From contig NZ_CP101717.1 in the NCBI RefSeq assembly GCF_030643825.1, forward strand, positions 186,001 through 250,000: a DNA stretch of 64,000 bases, given 5' to 3'. Position 1 is the first letter of the stretch. Every line of letters starts with the position of its first letter. Below the pieces are notes generated by a model. That model worked only from the letters and a program-made list of their open reading frames with translations, did no database searches and was not told the DNA's origin. The position numbers and the translations under genes were made by a program. This DNA is from Salinispirillum sp. LH 10-3-1 (GTDB lineage: Bacteria > Pseudomonadota > Gammaproteobacteria > Pseudomonadales > Natronospirillaceae). Positions 25,999-35,626 of the stretch are shown in pieces.

Positions 25999-27639
25999 TC
26001 AAACGGCCTGAGCAAAAACGGCGTTGTAGGCCGGGATAACCAGGGAGTTATCCTGTACGGTGCCGCTAAAGCCAGCAGCTTCCAAGCACTCAATCCGCCC
26101 CGCAATAGGCACCGTCAAGGGCTTATCGGTTAAATTAACACCGACCCAAAGCACCTGGTCGGCGACGCGGCGGGAGAATACCAGCGCAGCACCGTCATAG
26201 CCAGATAACCACTGAAAGTCACCATGGATCAACGCAGGCTGGGTGCGCCGCCAGCTTAAGAACTGTTTAACCCATTGCAACACCGATGTAGGGTCTTGCG
26301 CTTGTGTGTCTGCATTGAGTGGCAGGTGGTCAGGGTCAATCGGCAACCAACTTGTCCCGTGAGACGTAAAACCACCGTCTGCCGTCCATACCATGGGCGT
26401 ACGGCAGCCATCCCGGCCTTTAAATTCCGGCCAAAACTCGATGCCATAAGGATCTTGTAGATCCTCAAAGGCAACCTTGCCTTCCGGTAAACCGAGCTCT
26501 TCCCCTTGGTACAGGCAAGATGAACCGTGCAAGGAAAAAAGTAGGGCCAGACTGGCTTTGGCAAAATCGCTCCGTGGTGCATGGCCTCCCCAGCGGGTCA
26601 CGCTGCGAATCACGTCGTGATTGCTCAGCGCAAAATTAGGCCAGCCATCCCCCAGTTGCGCCTCCACCGAAGCAATGGTGTGGCGAATATAGTCCGCACT
26701 GCAATCGGCACTGAGTAAGTCAAAGGTATAGGCCATGTGCAGCTTGTCACCGCCTGATGTGTAGTCGGACATCACCTTCAAGCTGTCGTACGAGCCGATC
26801 TCGCCTATGGTGGTGCGGCTAGGGTACTGATCCAGCAGGCTGCGCAGGCGTTGCAAGAAGGCAATATTTTCCGGCTGGGTGATCTGGTGTTTATGGAACT
26901 GGCGTGACCACGGATTGTCGTCACCGGAACCTACATGCCGTTCGGAAGGCTGAGATACCACCGGGTTGTCACGCAACTGCGCGTCATGAAAATACATGTT
27001 CACTACGTCGAGGCGGAAGCCATCAACGCCCAGCTCCAGCCAAAAACGCATGACGTCTAAGATGGCATCCTGCACCGCTGGATTGTGGAAATTGAGGTCG
27101 GGCTGCGAGGTCAGAAAGTTGTGTAAGTAATACTGACGGCGCCGACTGTCCCATTGCCAGGCAGAACCACCAAAAATGGACAGCCAGTTGTTCGGTGGCG
27201 TGCCATCCAGTTTGGCGTCGGCCCAGACGTACCAGTCCGATCGATCGTTATCGCGTGACGACCGGCTTTCAATGAACCAAGGGTGTTGGTCTGATGTATG
27301 GCTGTACACCTGATCAATAATAACCTTAAGCCCTAACCGCTGTGCCTCGGCCAGCATGGTTTTAAAGTCGGCAAGTGAACCGAACATTGGGTCGACGTCA
27401 CAATAATCGGCAACGTCGTAACCAAAGTCTTTCATGGGCGAGGTAAAAAACGGAGAGAGCCAAATAGCGTCCACACCCAATTCAGCAATGTAAGCCAGCT
27501 TTTGAGTAACACCGGGAATATCCCCAATGCCATCGCCGTTGCTGTCAAAAAAGCTGCGCGGATAAATCTGATAAATCACCGCACCGCGCCACCAATCGGC
27601 GGCGCGATACGACTGCGGTGTATTCGATTGAACAGACAA
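25999..27639 (-). CDS. aglA: GH13 alpha-glucosidase (oligo-1,6-glucosidase type)
   Basis: 546-residue cytoplasmic glycoside hydrolase with no signal peptide. The (beta/alpha)8 motifs are intact: GVDAIWLSPFF, nucleophile Asp211 in GFRLDVVNMY, acid/base Glu280 in TIGEIGS, transition-state Asp342 in LSNHDV. Valine after the nucleophile is reported to favour alpha-1,6 over alpha-1,4 bonds, so isomaltose-type sugars or sucrose isomers are possible substrates. I chose TTG 27639: a strong AGGGAGG (27648-27654, minus) lies 8 bp upstream. Longer readings overlap aglG and add 34 residues with no match. It hydrolyses sugars delivered by AglEFG. Confidence 0.92.
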   Translation of the reverse strand: MSVQSNTPQSYRAADWWRGAVIYQIYPRSFFDSNGDGIGDIPGVTQKLAYIAELGVDAIWLSPFFTSPMKDFGYDVADYCDVDPMFGSLADFKTMLAEAQRLGLKVIIDQVYSHTSDQHPWFIESRSSRDNDRSDWYVWADAKLDGTPPNNWLSIFGGSAWQWDSRRRQYYLHNFLTSQPDLNFHNPAVQDAILDVMRFWLELGVDGFRLDVVNMYFHDAQLRDNPVVSQPSERHVGSGDDNPWSRQFHKHQITQPENIAFLQRLRSLLDQYPSRTTIGEIGSYDSLKVMSDYTSGGDKLHMAYTFDLLSADCSADYIRHTIASVEAQLGDGWPNFALSNHDVIRSVTRWGGHAPRSDFAKASLALLFSLHGSSCLYQGEELGLPEGKVAFEDLQDPYGIEFWPEFKGRDGCRTPMVWTADGGFTSHGTSWLPIDPDHLPLNADTQAQDPTSVLQWVKQFLSWRRTQPALIHGDFQWLSGYDGAALVFSRRVADQVLWVGVNLTDKPLTVPIAGRIECLEAAGFSGTVQDNSLVIPAYNAVFAQAV

Positions 27640-27643
27640 TGCG

Positions 27644-28795
27644 TTAGCCTCCCTTGACTGAACCGGCCAACAAGCCGCGCACGAAATAGCGCTGCAAGGA
27701 CAGGAACACCACCAATGGGACGATGATTGAGATAAAGGCACCTGCGGTCAGCACTTCCCAGTTCTGCCCACGTGATCCCAACAGCTCACGCAATTGCTGA
27801 GTCAATACGGTTTTGCCTTCGCCTTGACCCAAGAACACCGACGCCACCAGCAGGTCATTCCAAACCCACAGGAATTGGAAGATGGCGAAGGAAGCCAGTG
27901 CCGGGAACGACAGCGGCAAGACGATGGTCACAAAAATCTTAAAATGCGAGGCTCCATCCATGCGCGCCGACTCCATGATTTCCTTGGGTAAGCCTGCCAT
28001 GTAATTGCGCAATAAGTAGATGGCCAAAGGCAAGCCAAACCCCGTATGGGCGAGCCAGATCCCGACGTAGTTGCGGGAATCAAAGCCAAACGTAGCGCCC
28101 AAGGTATTGTAGGTGCGCAGTATTGGGATTAATGACATCTGCAAAGGCACGACGATCAAGCCTACCATGACGGCGAGTAAGAATAAGCGCCCCGGAAACT
28201 GCATCCAGGCCAAGGCATACGCGGCAAAGGCGGCGATCATGATAGGGATAAACGTCGCGGGTAGCGTCACCGTCATGGTATTAACAAACGACGGCCCAAT
28301 GCCTTCCGAGGCGAGTACGTTCTTGTAGTTTTCCAGCGTAAAGCGCGGTGGAATCGCCGCGACATAGAACAGCCGTTTCCCGGGGGAGTGCGTAAACGCG
28401 GTATCACTTTCCCAGCGGTATTGGCCATCATTGAAGACGGTGATTACCGAACCATCGGCTATGGTAATGGGTTCGTTGGCCGGGAATTCACCCAAATTGT
28501 TGGCGCGCTCGCCCCATGCTTGCACGGTACGACCGCTGCCCGCAGAGAAGAATTGGCCTTCAATGACAAACTGACCGTCTACCTCGACTTGGCCGCTCGC
28601 GGGCGGCGTACGATGAACTTCATTGCGTTCCGTGGGGACCAGGGCAGTCCACCAACCTGAGACGATCAACTGGTCTTTATCACGCACCGAACTGATCAGT
28701 AGCCCAGCAGTAGGCAGTGTCCACAGCACCACCAAAAAGAGCACAAGCAGGTGCTTGACGATGGTGCCCGGAGAATACTTTTGTGCATTAATCAT
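27644..28795 (-). CDS. aglG: Alpha-glucoside ABC transporter permease AglG
   Basis: 383-residue MalG-type permease. TM1 (about 14-35) is followed by a long periplasmic insertion (about 36-165) rich in beta segments (GQVEVDGQFVIEGQFF), then the permease core. The EAA loop is ESARMDGASHFKIFVTIVLP. The C-terminus GLLAGSVKGG resembles MalG. The insertion and overall length agree with rhizobial AglG. The gene is 10 bp from aglF, and its stop overlaps the ribosome site of aglA. No ATPase is encoded nearby. Confidence 0.9.
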   Translation of the reverse strand: MINAQKYSPGTIVKHLLVLFLVVLWTLPTAGLLISSVRDKDQLIVSGWWTALVPTERNEVHRTPPASGQVEVDGQFVIEGQFFSAGSGRTVQAWGERANNLGEFPANEPITIADGSVITVFNDGQYRWESDTAFTHSPGKRLFYVAAIPPRFTLENYKNVLASEGIGPSFVNTMTVTLPATFIPIMIAAFAAYALAWMQFPGRLFLLAVMVGLIVVPLQMSLIPILRTYNTLGATFGFDSRNYVGIWLAHTGFGLPLAIYLLRNYMAGLPKEIMESARMDGASHFKIFVTIVLPLSFPALASFAIFQFLWVWNDLLVASVFLGQGEGKTVLTQQLRELLGSRGQNWEVLTAGAFISIIVPLVVFLSLQRYFVRGLLAGSVKGG

Positions 28796-28805
28796 CGTCT
28801 GTTCC

Positions 28806-29804
28806 TCAACTGTGTTCTTGTTTGGCCTGACGGACGTTCCACCACATCAGTGGCAGTACCGACAGCATGATGACCACGGCGATGGCGCTGCTGCGTCCAC
28901 CGTCATTGAGAATCCAGCGATACATCAGGTTGGCCAGTACTTCTGTTTCCCACTGGCCGTTGGTCATGGCGGCGACGATGTCGTACACCTTGAGTACCAA
29001 CACGGTGATGGTGGTCCATACGACCACGATGGTTCCGAAAATCTGCGGAATGACGATTTTCGTCAACATTTGGAATTCGGTAGCACCTTCCATATTGGCG
29101 GCCTCAATGGTGTCTTCCGGCACACCGCGGATGGCCGCACCCAAAAGCACCATAGCAAACCCGGTTTGTATCCAGACCAAAATCGCCATCAGGAAGAAGT
29201 TGTTCCAAAACGGCATGGAGATCCAAGCTTGCGGCTCAAACCCCATGGCTACAATTACGGCGTTTAGGATGCCGATCTGGTCACCGGTGCCACGGTAGTC
29301 ATAAACAAACTTCCAGATAACACTGGCACCAACGAACGAAATGGCCATCGGGAGGAAAATCAGCGAACGGGCGATTTGCCCCCACCAGATGCGGTCGGTT
29401 AAATACGCGATCAACAGGCCAAAGCCGGTGCTCAACGCCGGTACAGCAATCAGCCAGAGGATATTGTTACGAATAGATATCTGAAAGCCACGATCATTAA
29501 AGGCCCAGAGGTAGTTGGAGAATCCAACAAAATTCTCGCCAAACCGGTCCATCATAGATAGCTGGACGGTGCGGAAGACAGGAAAAACGAGATAGAAGCC
29601 CAATATCAGTAAGGCCGGTCCGATGAACACCCAGGGACGAATGCCCTCTCTGAGCCGGTCACGTCGTTGGCGCGCGGCGTCATCTTGCAGGTGATCGCTA
29701 CTTAGGCCGCGATCTAAAATTAGGTTAGAGCCGACGTAAAACAAAGTGGACGCCACAATTGCCACAACAATGGCGATGGCAGCCTGTAAAAGTTGCTCAA
29801 GCAT
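28806..29804 (-). CDS. aglF: Alpha-glucoside ABC transporter permease AglF
   Basis: 332-residue MalF-type permease with no large P2 loop. An N-terminal TM (about 5-25) is followed by a cytoplasmic linker (SSDHLQDDAARQRRDRLR) and six core TM helices. The EAA loop is EAANMEGATEFQMLTKIVIPQI, about residues 234-255. Motifs such as WKFVYDYRGTGDQIGILN match AglF-like permeases. Between aglE (118 bp upstream) and aglG (10 bp downstream) it forms the membrane channel with AglG. Confidence 0.9.
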   Translation of the reverse strand: MLEQLLQAAIAIVVAIVASTLFYVGSNLILDRGLSSDHLQDDAARQRRDRLREGIRPWVFIGPALLILGFYLVFPVFRTVQLSMMDRFGENFVGFSNYLWAFNDRGFQISIRNNILWLIAVPALSTGFGLLIAYLTDRIWWGQIARSLIFLPMAISFVGASVIWKFVYDYRGTGDQIGILNAVIVAMGFEPQAWISMPFWNNFFLMAILVWIQTGFAMVLLGAAIRGVPEDTIEAANMEGATEFQMLTKIVIPQIFGTIVVVWTTITVLVLKVYDIVAAMTNGQWETEVLANLMYRWILNDGGRSSAIAVVIMLSVLPLMWWNVRQAKQEHS

Positions 29805-29922
29805 TGTGAGCCTCCGAGAGTGAAATACTGCGTGTATACTGAGGGAATAGTGGGCGGTTCTTCGCCAGTAATAAGCACTGGTATGAACCGCCCAGACAAG
29901 CTGAGCTAGATCAGCTTATTGA

Positions 29923-31275
29923 TCAGTTTAACTGATCCCAGCTACGCTGAATGGCGTTAGCTACTTGTTGGGCTGAAGCACCACCCACGAAGTCAACCAT
30001 ACCGGTCCAGAACGAACCCGCACCGATCGCACCAGGCATTAGGTCAGATGCGTCGAAGCGGAAGGTGGTTGCATCCAGCAGAATCTCACCCTGACGACGC
30101 AGAGAGTCATTGGCGTAGGCATCCAGATTCACACCCAAGTGGGCTGACAGGAAGTTACCACGGGCCATCCACAGTTCGTGTGCCAATGGCGTTTGCAGGA
30201 AGCTCAACAAAGCACGAGCGCCTTGAGAGTCACGGGTCAGCGCCAATACGGTACCGGCACCCAATACAGGATTACCCAAGTCTTTAGAGGCGTAAGAAGG
30301 CAGGTAGAAGAAATCTACGTCTTCGCCGACCACCGCATCTTCAGGGAAGAACGCAGGAATGAAGCTCGCTTGACGGTGCATGTAGCAACCGGCAGGGACG
30401 TCAAACAATGGACGAGGGCTGTCACGGAAGTCGGTAGTACCCACCGCTGCAACGCCACCGGCTACGTAGTCGGGGTTTTTGGCAAACTTGCCGAACAGCT
30501 CAATGGCTTCAATGACGCGTGGGTCGTTGAATTTAATGCTGTTGTCTACCCAGCCGTCATAAACGTCAGGTGTGTGCAGGCGCAGCATGAAGTCTTCTAC
30601 CCAGTCGGTTGCAGGCCAACCCGTGGCAGCACCTGAACCCAGACCGATACACCAAGGTGTATTGCCGTCAGCAACCATGCGGTCAGACAAAGCAATCAGC
30701 TCTTCCATGCTGTTCGGTACTTCATAGCCGTTGTCGGCGAAGTTATCCGGTGAATACCAAACCAGAGATTTCAAATCTGTACGGTAGAACACGCCGTAGA
30801 ACTGGTCGTTGCCAGCTCGGTCAGCGTAGGTGCCGAGATCAACCCAAGATTGGCCAGCCGCGAAGTTGCGACGGATGAAATCAGCGGCGCTGTCACCCAA
30901 CGGAGTCAGTAAGCCTTGCGCAGCCAAGTCAGCCGCAAGGCCAGGCTGCGGGAATACGGCAATATTCGGTGGGCTACCGGCTTGGGCGTCGATAACAATC
31001 TGCTGCTCGAAGCTGTCGGAGCCAGCGTACTGAACGCGTGCGCCAGTGGCTTCTTCAAAGTACGACAGTACGTCGTTAAAGAAACCTGCCTCTTCACCCA
31101 ACCAAGGACCGGAAACGGTGATGGTTTGGCCAGACAGATTCATGTTCTCAAAACTGGACAGCGAGTTCCAAGTGAAGGGGCCTTCGCCTTTAGTAAAAGG
31201 TTGAGCCATTGCACCGGCGGAAAAAACAGAGGCAGCAATAGCCACTGCAAGCGTCTTTTTATAGGACTTTATCAT
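29923..31275 (-). CDS. aglE: Alpha-glucoside-binding periplasmic protein AglE
   Basis: 450 residues from ATG 31275 (AGGAAC upstream), with a signal peptide ending GAMAQP. The mature protein has AglE features: ITVSGPWLGEEAGFF, SPPNIAVFPQPGLAADLA, LKSLVWYSPDNF, WCIGLGSGAATGWPATDWVED and a conserved Cys in PAGCYMHRQASF. It delivers alpha-glucosides such as sucrose, maltose or trehalose to AglFG. It is first in the operon, and a 118-bp gap before aglF may allow higher aglE expression. A LacI-type operator lies about 125 bp upstream. Confidence 0.92.
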   Translation of the reverse strand: MIKSYKKTLAVAIAASVFSAGAMAQPFTKGEGPFTWNSLSSFENMNLSGQTITVSGPWLGEEAGFFNDVLSYFEEATGARVQYAGSDSFEQQIVIDAQAGSPPNIAVFPQPGLAADLAAQGLLTPLGDSAADFIRRNFAAGQSWVDLGTYADRAGNDQFYGVFYRTDLKSLVWYSPDNFADNGYEVPNSMEELIALSDRMVADGNTPWCIGLGSGAATGWPATDWVEDFMLRLHTPDVYDGWVDNSIKFNDPRVIEAIELFGKFAKNPDYVAGGVAAVGTTDFRDSPRPLFDVPAGCYMHRQASFIPAFFPEDAVVGEDVDFFYLPSYASKDLGNPVLGAGTVLALTRDSQGARALLSFLQTPLAHELWMARGNFLSAHLGVNLDAYANDSLRRQGEILLDATTFRFDASDLMPGAIGAGSFWTGMVDFVGGASAQQVANAIQRSWDQLN

Positions 31276-31397
31276 TGTTGTGTTCCTGTAGTGTTGTGGT
31301 GAATGATGCTTAGGCGCCATCTTGAGCGATGATGCGTTCGCGGTAGCAACCCAGAGTTTGGAGTTTTTATGCAGGCTGCCAGTTATCACTTTTCTAT

Positions 31398-31411
31398 CTT
31401 AAACGTTTAAG
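31398..31411. promoter_or_regulatory. LacI-type operator for the agl operon
   Basis: CTTAAACGTTTAAG is a perfect 14-bp palindrome with the central CG typical of LacI/GalR operators. It overlaps the proposed aglE -10 region, which suits repression by the LacI-type protein encoded in the same operon. Confidence 0.7.
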
Positions 31412-31450
31412 AAGCTTAATTTCAGCCCTTAAATTCAGTTTTTAAGACCT

Positions 31451-31473
31451 TTTTCTTATAAAAAATAAGAAAA
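31451..31473. repeat. AT-rich inverted repeat upstream of aglE
   Basis: TTTTCTTAT and ATAAGAAAA form a perfect 9-bp inverted repeat around five A residues. It lies about 40 bp upstream of the LacI-type palindrome. It could be a second regulator site or simply an AT-rich bend. Confidence 0.4.
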
Positions 31474-31585
31474 TTGAGCGATATCCTAATAAATAGTAGG
31501 GGTGGTAGGGCGAGTAGCGCTGCTTAGCACTCCGAGCGCGCGGCAACTTTGTGGTAGTCTATGCCATAGAATGTGCCCCTGCTAA

Positions 31586-31615
31586 CCAGCTAATGCCAGC
31601 TAATGCCAGCTAATG
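31586..31615. repeat. Three tandem 10-bp repeats before yicC
   Basis: CCAGCTAATG occurs three times head to tail without mismatch, ending 13 bp before the yicC ATG. A partial GCTAA precedes the array. The repeats lie in the probable 5' leader. Confidence 0.85.
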
Positions 31616-31628
31616 TGAGAGAGCCTTT

Positions 31629-32495
31629 ATGACCTTCAGCATGACCGGATTCGCCCGCGCCGAACAGGCCCTACCGACAGGAAAATTGAGTGTAGAAGTC
31701 AAATCGGTGAATCATCGGTATTTAGAGGTGTACGTTCGTTTGCCCGACAGCCTGAGGTTTGCTGAGGCGCTGATTCGGGACCAGGTACGGAAAAGTCTAT
31801 CGCGCGGTAAGCTCGAGGTGACTGTGCGCTGGCAGCGTGACGCCAGTGAGCAACAAGAATTGGTGGTGCAAAAGGCGGCACTGGACCAATTGCAGCTAGC
31901 GCTCCAGCAGGTTAGGCAGGCGGTGCCGGATGCCGCCATGCCGGATGCTCTGGCGGTGTTGCAATGGCCCGGCGTACTGGCCGAAGCGGATGTAGAGCCT
32001 GAGGTGCTGGCAGGCGCTATTAGTCAGACACTGATAGCAGCCATGAACCTGCTGCGCGAGCACCGTGGTCGAGAAGGGCAAGAATTGGTGGGGCAAATTG
32101 AACAGCGCTTGGAGCACATTCACGCCATCGTAGCGCAATTGCGCGAGGCCTACCCTGCCTTGCAGGCGGCCTTGGGCGAGCGCCTTCGGGAGCGCATCGA
32201 GCGTTTGCAGGCAGAGGTGGAGCCACAGCGACTGGAGCAGGAGCTGGTCATGCTGTTGCAGAAAGCCGATATCGCCGAAGAGCTGGATCGGCTGGACATC
32301 CACATCAGCGAAACTCGGCAGGTATTGAAGCGCAAAGAGCCAGTGGGGCGACGCCTGGATTTCTTGATGCAAGAGTTTAATCGTGAAGCCAACACCCTGG
32401 GTTCAAAGGCCAGCAGCACCGACTACACGCAGGCTGCCATCGACTTGAAAGTGATGATCGAGCAAATGCGCGAGCAGATTCAAAACATCGAATAG
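31629..32495 (+). CDS. yicC: YicC-family endoribonuclease
   Basis: 288 residues. The N-terminal YicC domain starts MTFSMTGFARAE with SVNHRYLEVYVRLP and SRGKLEVTVRW. The C-terminal DUF1732 domain has ELDRLDIHISE, PVGRRLDFLMQEFNREANTLGSK and DLKVMIEQMREQIQNIE. The family includes an E. coli stress ribonuclease that acts with PNPase on certain RNAs. It often sits directly before gmk; here a chemoreceptor gene is between them. Three tandem repeats lie in its leader. Confidence 0.93.
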   Translation: MTFSMTGFARAEQALPTGKLSVEVKSVNHRYLEVYVRLPDSLRFAEALIRDQVRKSLSRGKLEVTVRWQRDASEQQELVVQKAALDQLQLALQQVRQAVPDAAMPDALAVLQWPGVLAEADVEPEVLAGAISQTLIAAMNLLREHRGREGQELVGQIEQRLEHIHAIVAQLREAYPALQAALGERLRERIERLQAEVEPQRLEQELVMLLQKADIAEELDRLDIHISETRQVLKRKEPVGRRLDFLMQEFNREANTLGSKASSTDYTQAAIDLKVMIEQMREQIQNIE

Positions 32496-32754
32496 ACGCA
32501 TTTACACGCCAGAAATCAGCGCTTACAGAGCGACCAGTAATTTAGTTCGACCTCATTGAATGAGTAGCACTGAAGTCGCTTGCGTTAAGGTTATTTTTCG
32601 TACACTGTGCGCGCCTGGATGCATGGTTGCACCCGTCTTGCTCTGCTCTCCACCATCACCCGAGATGATTTCTTCATACAGTGATCGAAAATGGCCGGCT
32701 CGTCGTATACAGGGTTGTTACACATTCACGCCTTTTGCAGAGAAGTAACATAAT

Positions 32755-34392
32755 ATGACGAAGTCACTTACCATAACCCAGCGTCTCAGCTTGGGCTTTG
32801 GTCTCATTCTTTCCCTAATGATTCTGGTTACGTTGGTCGGTATGCAGCGTGTTAGTGTTATTGATCGCACTCTGACAGAAGTCAACGATGGCGCGACGCT
32901 GAAGCAACGCTATGCCATAAACTTTCGCGGCAGTGTGCATGATCGTGCCATTTCGGTACGAGACGCGGTGCTGGTGAGTGAAGCATCACAGCTCAGCGGG
33001 CACCTACAAGATATTCGTGATCTGGCGGCTTTTTATCAGGCGTCTGCCCGCCCCATGGACCAGCTGTTCGCCACTTTAGGTGCGACTCAAGAAGAAGTTC
33101 GCCTCTTGGACCGTATCAAGGACATCGAACGCTCAACGTTGCGTTTGACAGAAGAGTTGATTCGCATCCGCCAGGCGGGGGACATGGCCCGGGCGACCAG
33201 TTTCCTCCTCGATGAAGTATCGCCGGCCTATTCTGAATGGCTGGCGCGGATCAATGCTTTTATTGATTACCAAGAAGCCCTCATTCGTCGTGATATCGAC
33301 CAAGTGCAAGATGTGGCGGGTGGCTTTCGTATTCTCATGGTCATTGTAGCCGCAGCGGCAGTAGTCGCCAGCGCTCTGGTGTCGGCTGTGATCATCCGCA
33401 ATATGAAGGCGACACTGGGTGGCGAACCGGAAGATGTCGCCAAGGCGATTCAGCGCTTGGCCGATGGCGACCTAGGTATGCGCATTGATACGCGTTACCC
33501 GAACAGCGTTATGGGTGCCATGCGCACCATGGTAGAGCGCCTAAAGGGTATTATTACGGAGGTGCGTTCCGCAGCAGAAGAGTTAACCGAGTCTTCTGCT
33601 CAGTTGCGCTCTACGTCACGAGATAACAATCAGCAAATTCAGTTGCAGTCGAGTGAAGCCGAGCAGATGGCGACGGCGGTTAATGAAATGGCCGCTTCGG
33701 TAACGGAAGTTGCGTTGCACGCCACCAGTGCGGCATCGGCAACCCAGAAGGCCGATCAGGAAGTCGAGACGGGTAACGCCAAGGTACAAGAAGCCGCCAA
33801 GTCCATTCTTAATCTTGCCGAAACGCTGGAGAAAGCGGCTCAAACGGTTGAGAAGGTATCGACCGACAGTGGCAATATTGAAAAGATCACCGAAGTTATC
33901 AACGCGATTGCCGAACAGACCAACTTGCTGGCGCTGAACGCGGCCATCGAGGCGGCGCGTGCCGGTGAGCACGGTCGTGGTTTTGCGGTGGTGGCCGACG
34001 AAGTGCGTTCGCTAGCAACCCGTACTCAGCAATCGACGCGTGAGATCAGTACCATGATCGTCAAGCTGCAAGAGGGTTCGGGACAGGCGGCGACCATCAT
34101 GCAGACCAGTCGCAATTTGGCGCAAAACACTGTTGAACAAACGCGTGAAGCAGAGGCTGCACTGAGTAGTATTCGTCGCGAAGTGGCGGCCATCAACGAC
34201 ATGAATACGCAAATCGCAACGGCCTCGGAAGAGCAAAGTCGCGTTGCGGAAGAGGTGAATCAGAACATCAGTCGTATCCACGACTCTACCATGGCCAGTT
34301 CGGCCGGTGCCGATCAGGTCGCCTCCTCCAGCCGTGATCTTGCGGACTTGGCGGATCAGCTGACCAAAAAAGTCAGTTTCTTCAAGCTGTGA
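32755..34392 (+). CDS. Methyl-accepting chemotaxis protein, inserted between yicC and gmk
   Basis: 545 residues. TM1 is at about 10-32, a four-helix-bundle-like periplasmic sensor at 33-195, TM2 at about 196-220, then HAMP ([23 protein letters not shown], split in two parts) and a signalling domain. The tip is [25 protein letters not shown]. It has no C-terminal CheR-tether pentapeptide. It is a different receptor from the one at 15.7 kb; the sensor regions show no obvious similarity. A terminator hairpin follows. It has its own 259-bp upstream region, so it is probably transcribed separately from yicC. Confidence 0.92.
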   Translation: MTKSLTITQRLSLGFGLILSLMILVTLVGMQRVSVIDRTLTEVNDGATLKQRYAINFRGSVHDRAISVRDAVLVSEASQLSGHLQDIRDLAAFYQASARPMDQLFATLGATQEEVRLLDRIKDIERSTLRLTEELIRIRQAGDMARATSFLLDEVSPAYSEWLARINAFIDYQEALIRRDIDQVQDVAGGFRILMVIVAAAAVVASALVSAVIIRNMKATLGGEPEDVAKAIQRLADGDLGMRIDTRYPNSVMGAMRTMVERLKGIITEVRSAAEELTESSAQLRSTSRDNNQQIQLQSSEAEQMATAVNEMAASVTEVALHATSAASATQKADQEVETGNAKVQEAAKSILNLAETLEKAAQTVEKVSTDSGNIEKITEVINAIAEQTNLLALNAAIEAARAGEHGRGFAVVADEVRSLATRTQQSTREISTMIVKLQEGSGQAATIMQTSRNLAQNTVEQTREAEAALSSIRREVAAINDMNTQIATASEEQSRVAEEVNQNISRIHDSTMASSAGADQVASSSRDLADLADQLTKKVSFFKL

Positions 34393-34423
34393 AGATGCGC
34401 TCGCCGCAAGACGAGGCGAGTAA

Positions 34424-35119
<696 letters not shown>

Positions 35120-35206
35120 CACACTTGTAAGCGCCCCAGATTCAGGTAAACTACGCGGTCCGCTCAGGCGGCCCAGTATGTCAGTGAACGCTAGAGGATA
35201 GATCGC

Positions 35207-35422
35207 ATGGCTCGTGTCACAGTAGAAGATTGTTTACAGCACGTTGATAACCGTTTTGAGTTAATCATGGTCGCTTCCAAGCGTGCACGTCAGATTGCCA
35301 ACCAAGGTGCCGATGTACGGGTATCTTTGGATAAGGACAAGCCTACCGTGCTGGCCTTGCGTGAACTGGCTGAAAACAAGATTTCAGTTGATGAAATCAT
35401 GAGCACGCCAGAACAAGAGTAA
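35207..35422 (+). CDS. rpoZ: RNA polymerase omega subunit
   Basis: 71-residue omega subunit, starting [29 protein letters not shown] (shown only by its first family motif, MARVTVEDC) with NKISVDEIM near the end. It is shorter than E. coli omega (91) because the acidic tail is reduced. It helps assemble RNA polymerase and in E. coli forms one ppGpp site with beta-prime. A GAGGATAG ribosome site precedes the ATG. Confidence 0.95.
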   Translation: MARVTVEDCLQHVDNRFELIMVASKRARQIANQGADVRVSLDKDKPTVLALRELAENKISVDEIMSTPEQE

Positions 35423-35626
35423 GTCTGTTTACGCTTGTTGCGTGTGTGAAGGGGCCAGTGCTGCTGGCCCGCAGCCTAAGCTGCCCTTCTCTCCCCCTCG
35501 TTTTATGCCGCCAATACCCCATAAGCAGGCAATAGAATGGCTTAATCGCGGTGATACGGTTGTGCTGTACCCCCTCCATTCACTAGAATCATAGTAACCC
35601 CATTCTGTTTAGCGGAAGTGCCCTGA

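Larger units (their letters stand above)
31276..31628. other. Divergent control region between aglE and yicC
   Basis: 353 bp without a gene. It holds the 14-bp palindrome at 31398-31411, an AT-only inverted repeat at 31451-31473, and three direct 10-bp repeats just before yicC (31586-31615). On the minus strand CTGAAA and TAAGAT about 18 bp apart overlap the palindrome and could be the aglE -35 and -10. Confidence 0.6.

Noticed and set aside
32560-32748. 62-codon frame before the second chemoreceptor
   Set aside because: No ribosome site, Cys/Pro-rich reading without pattern; treated as intergenic.
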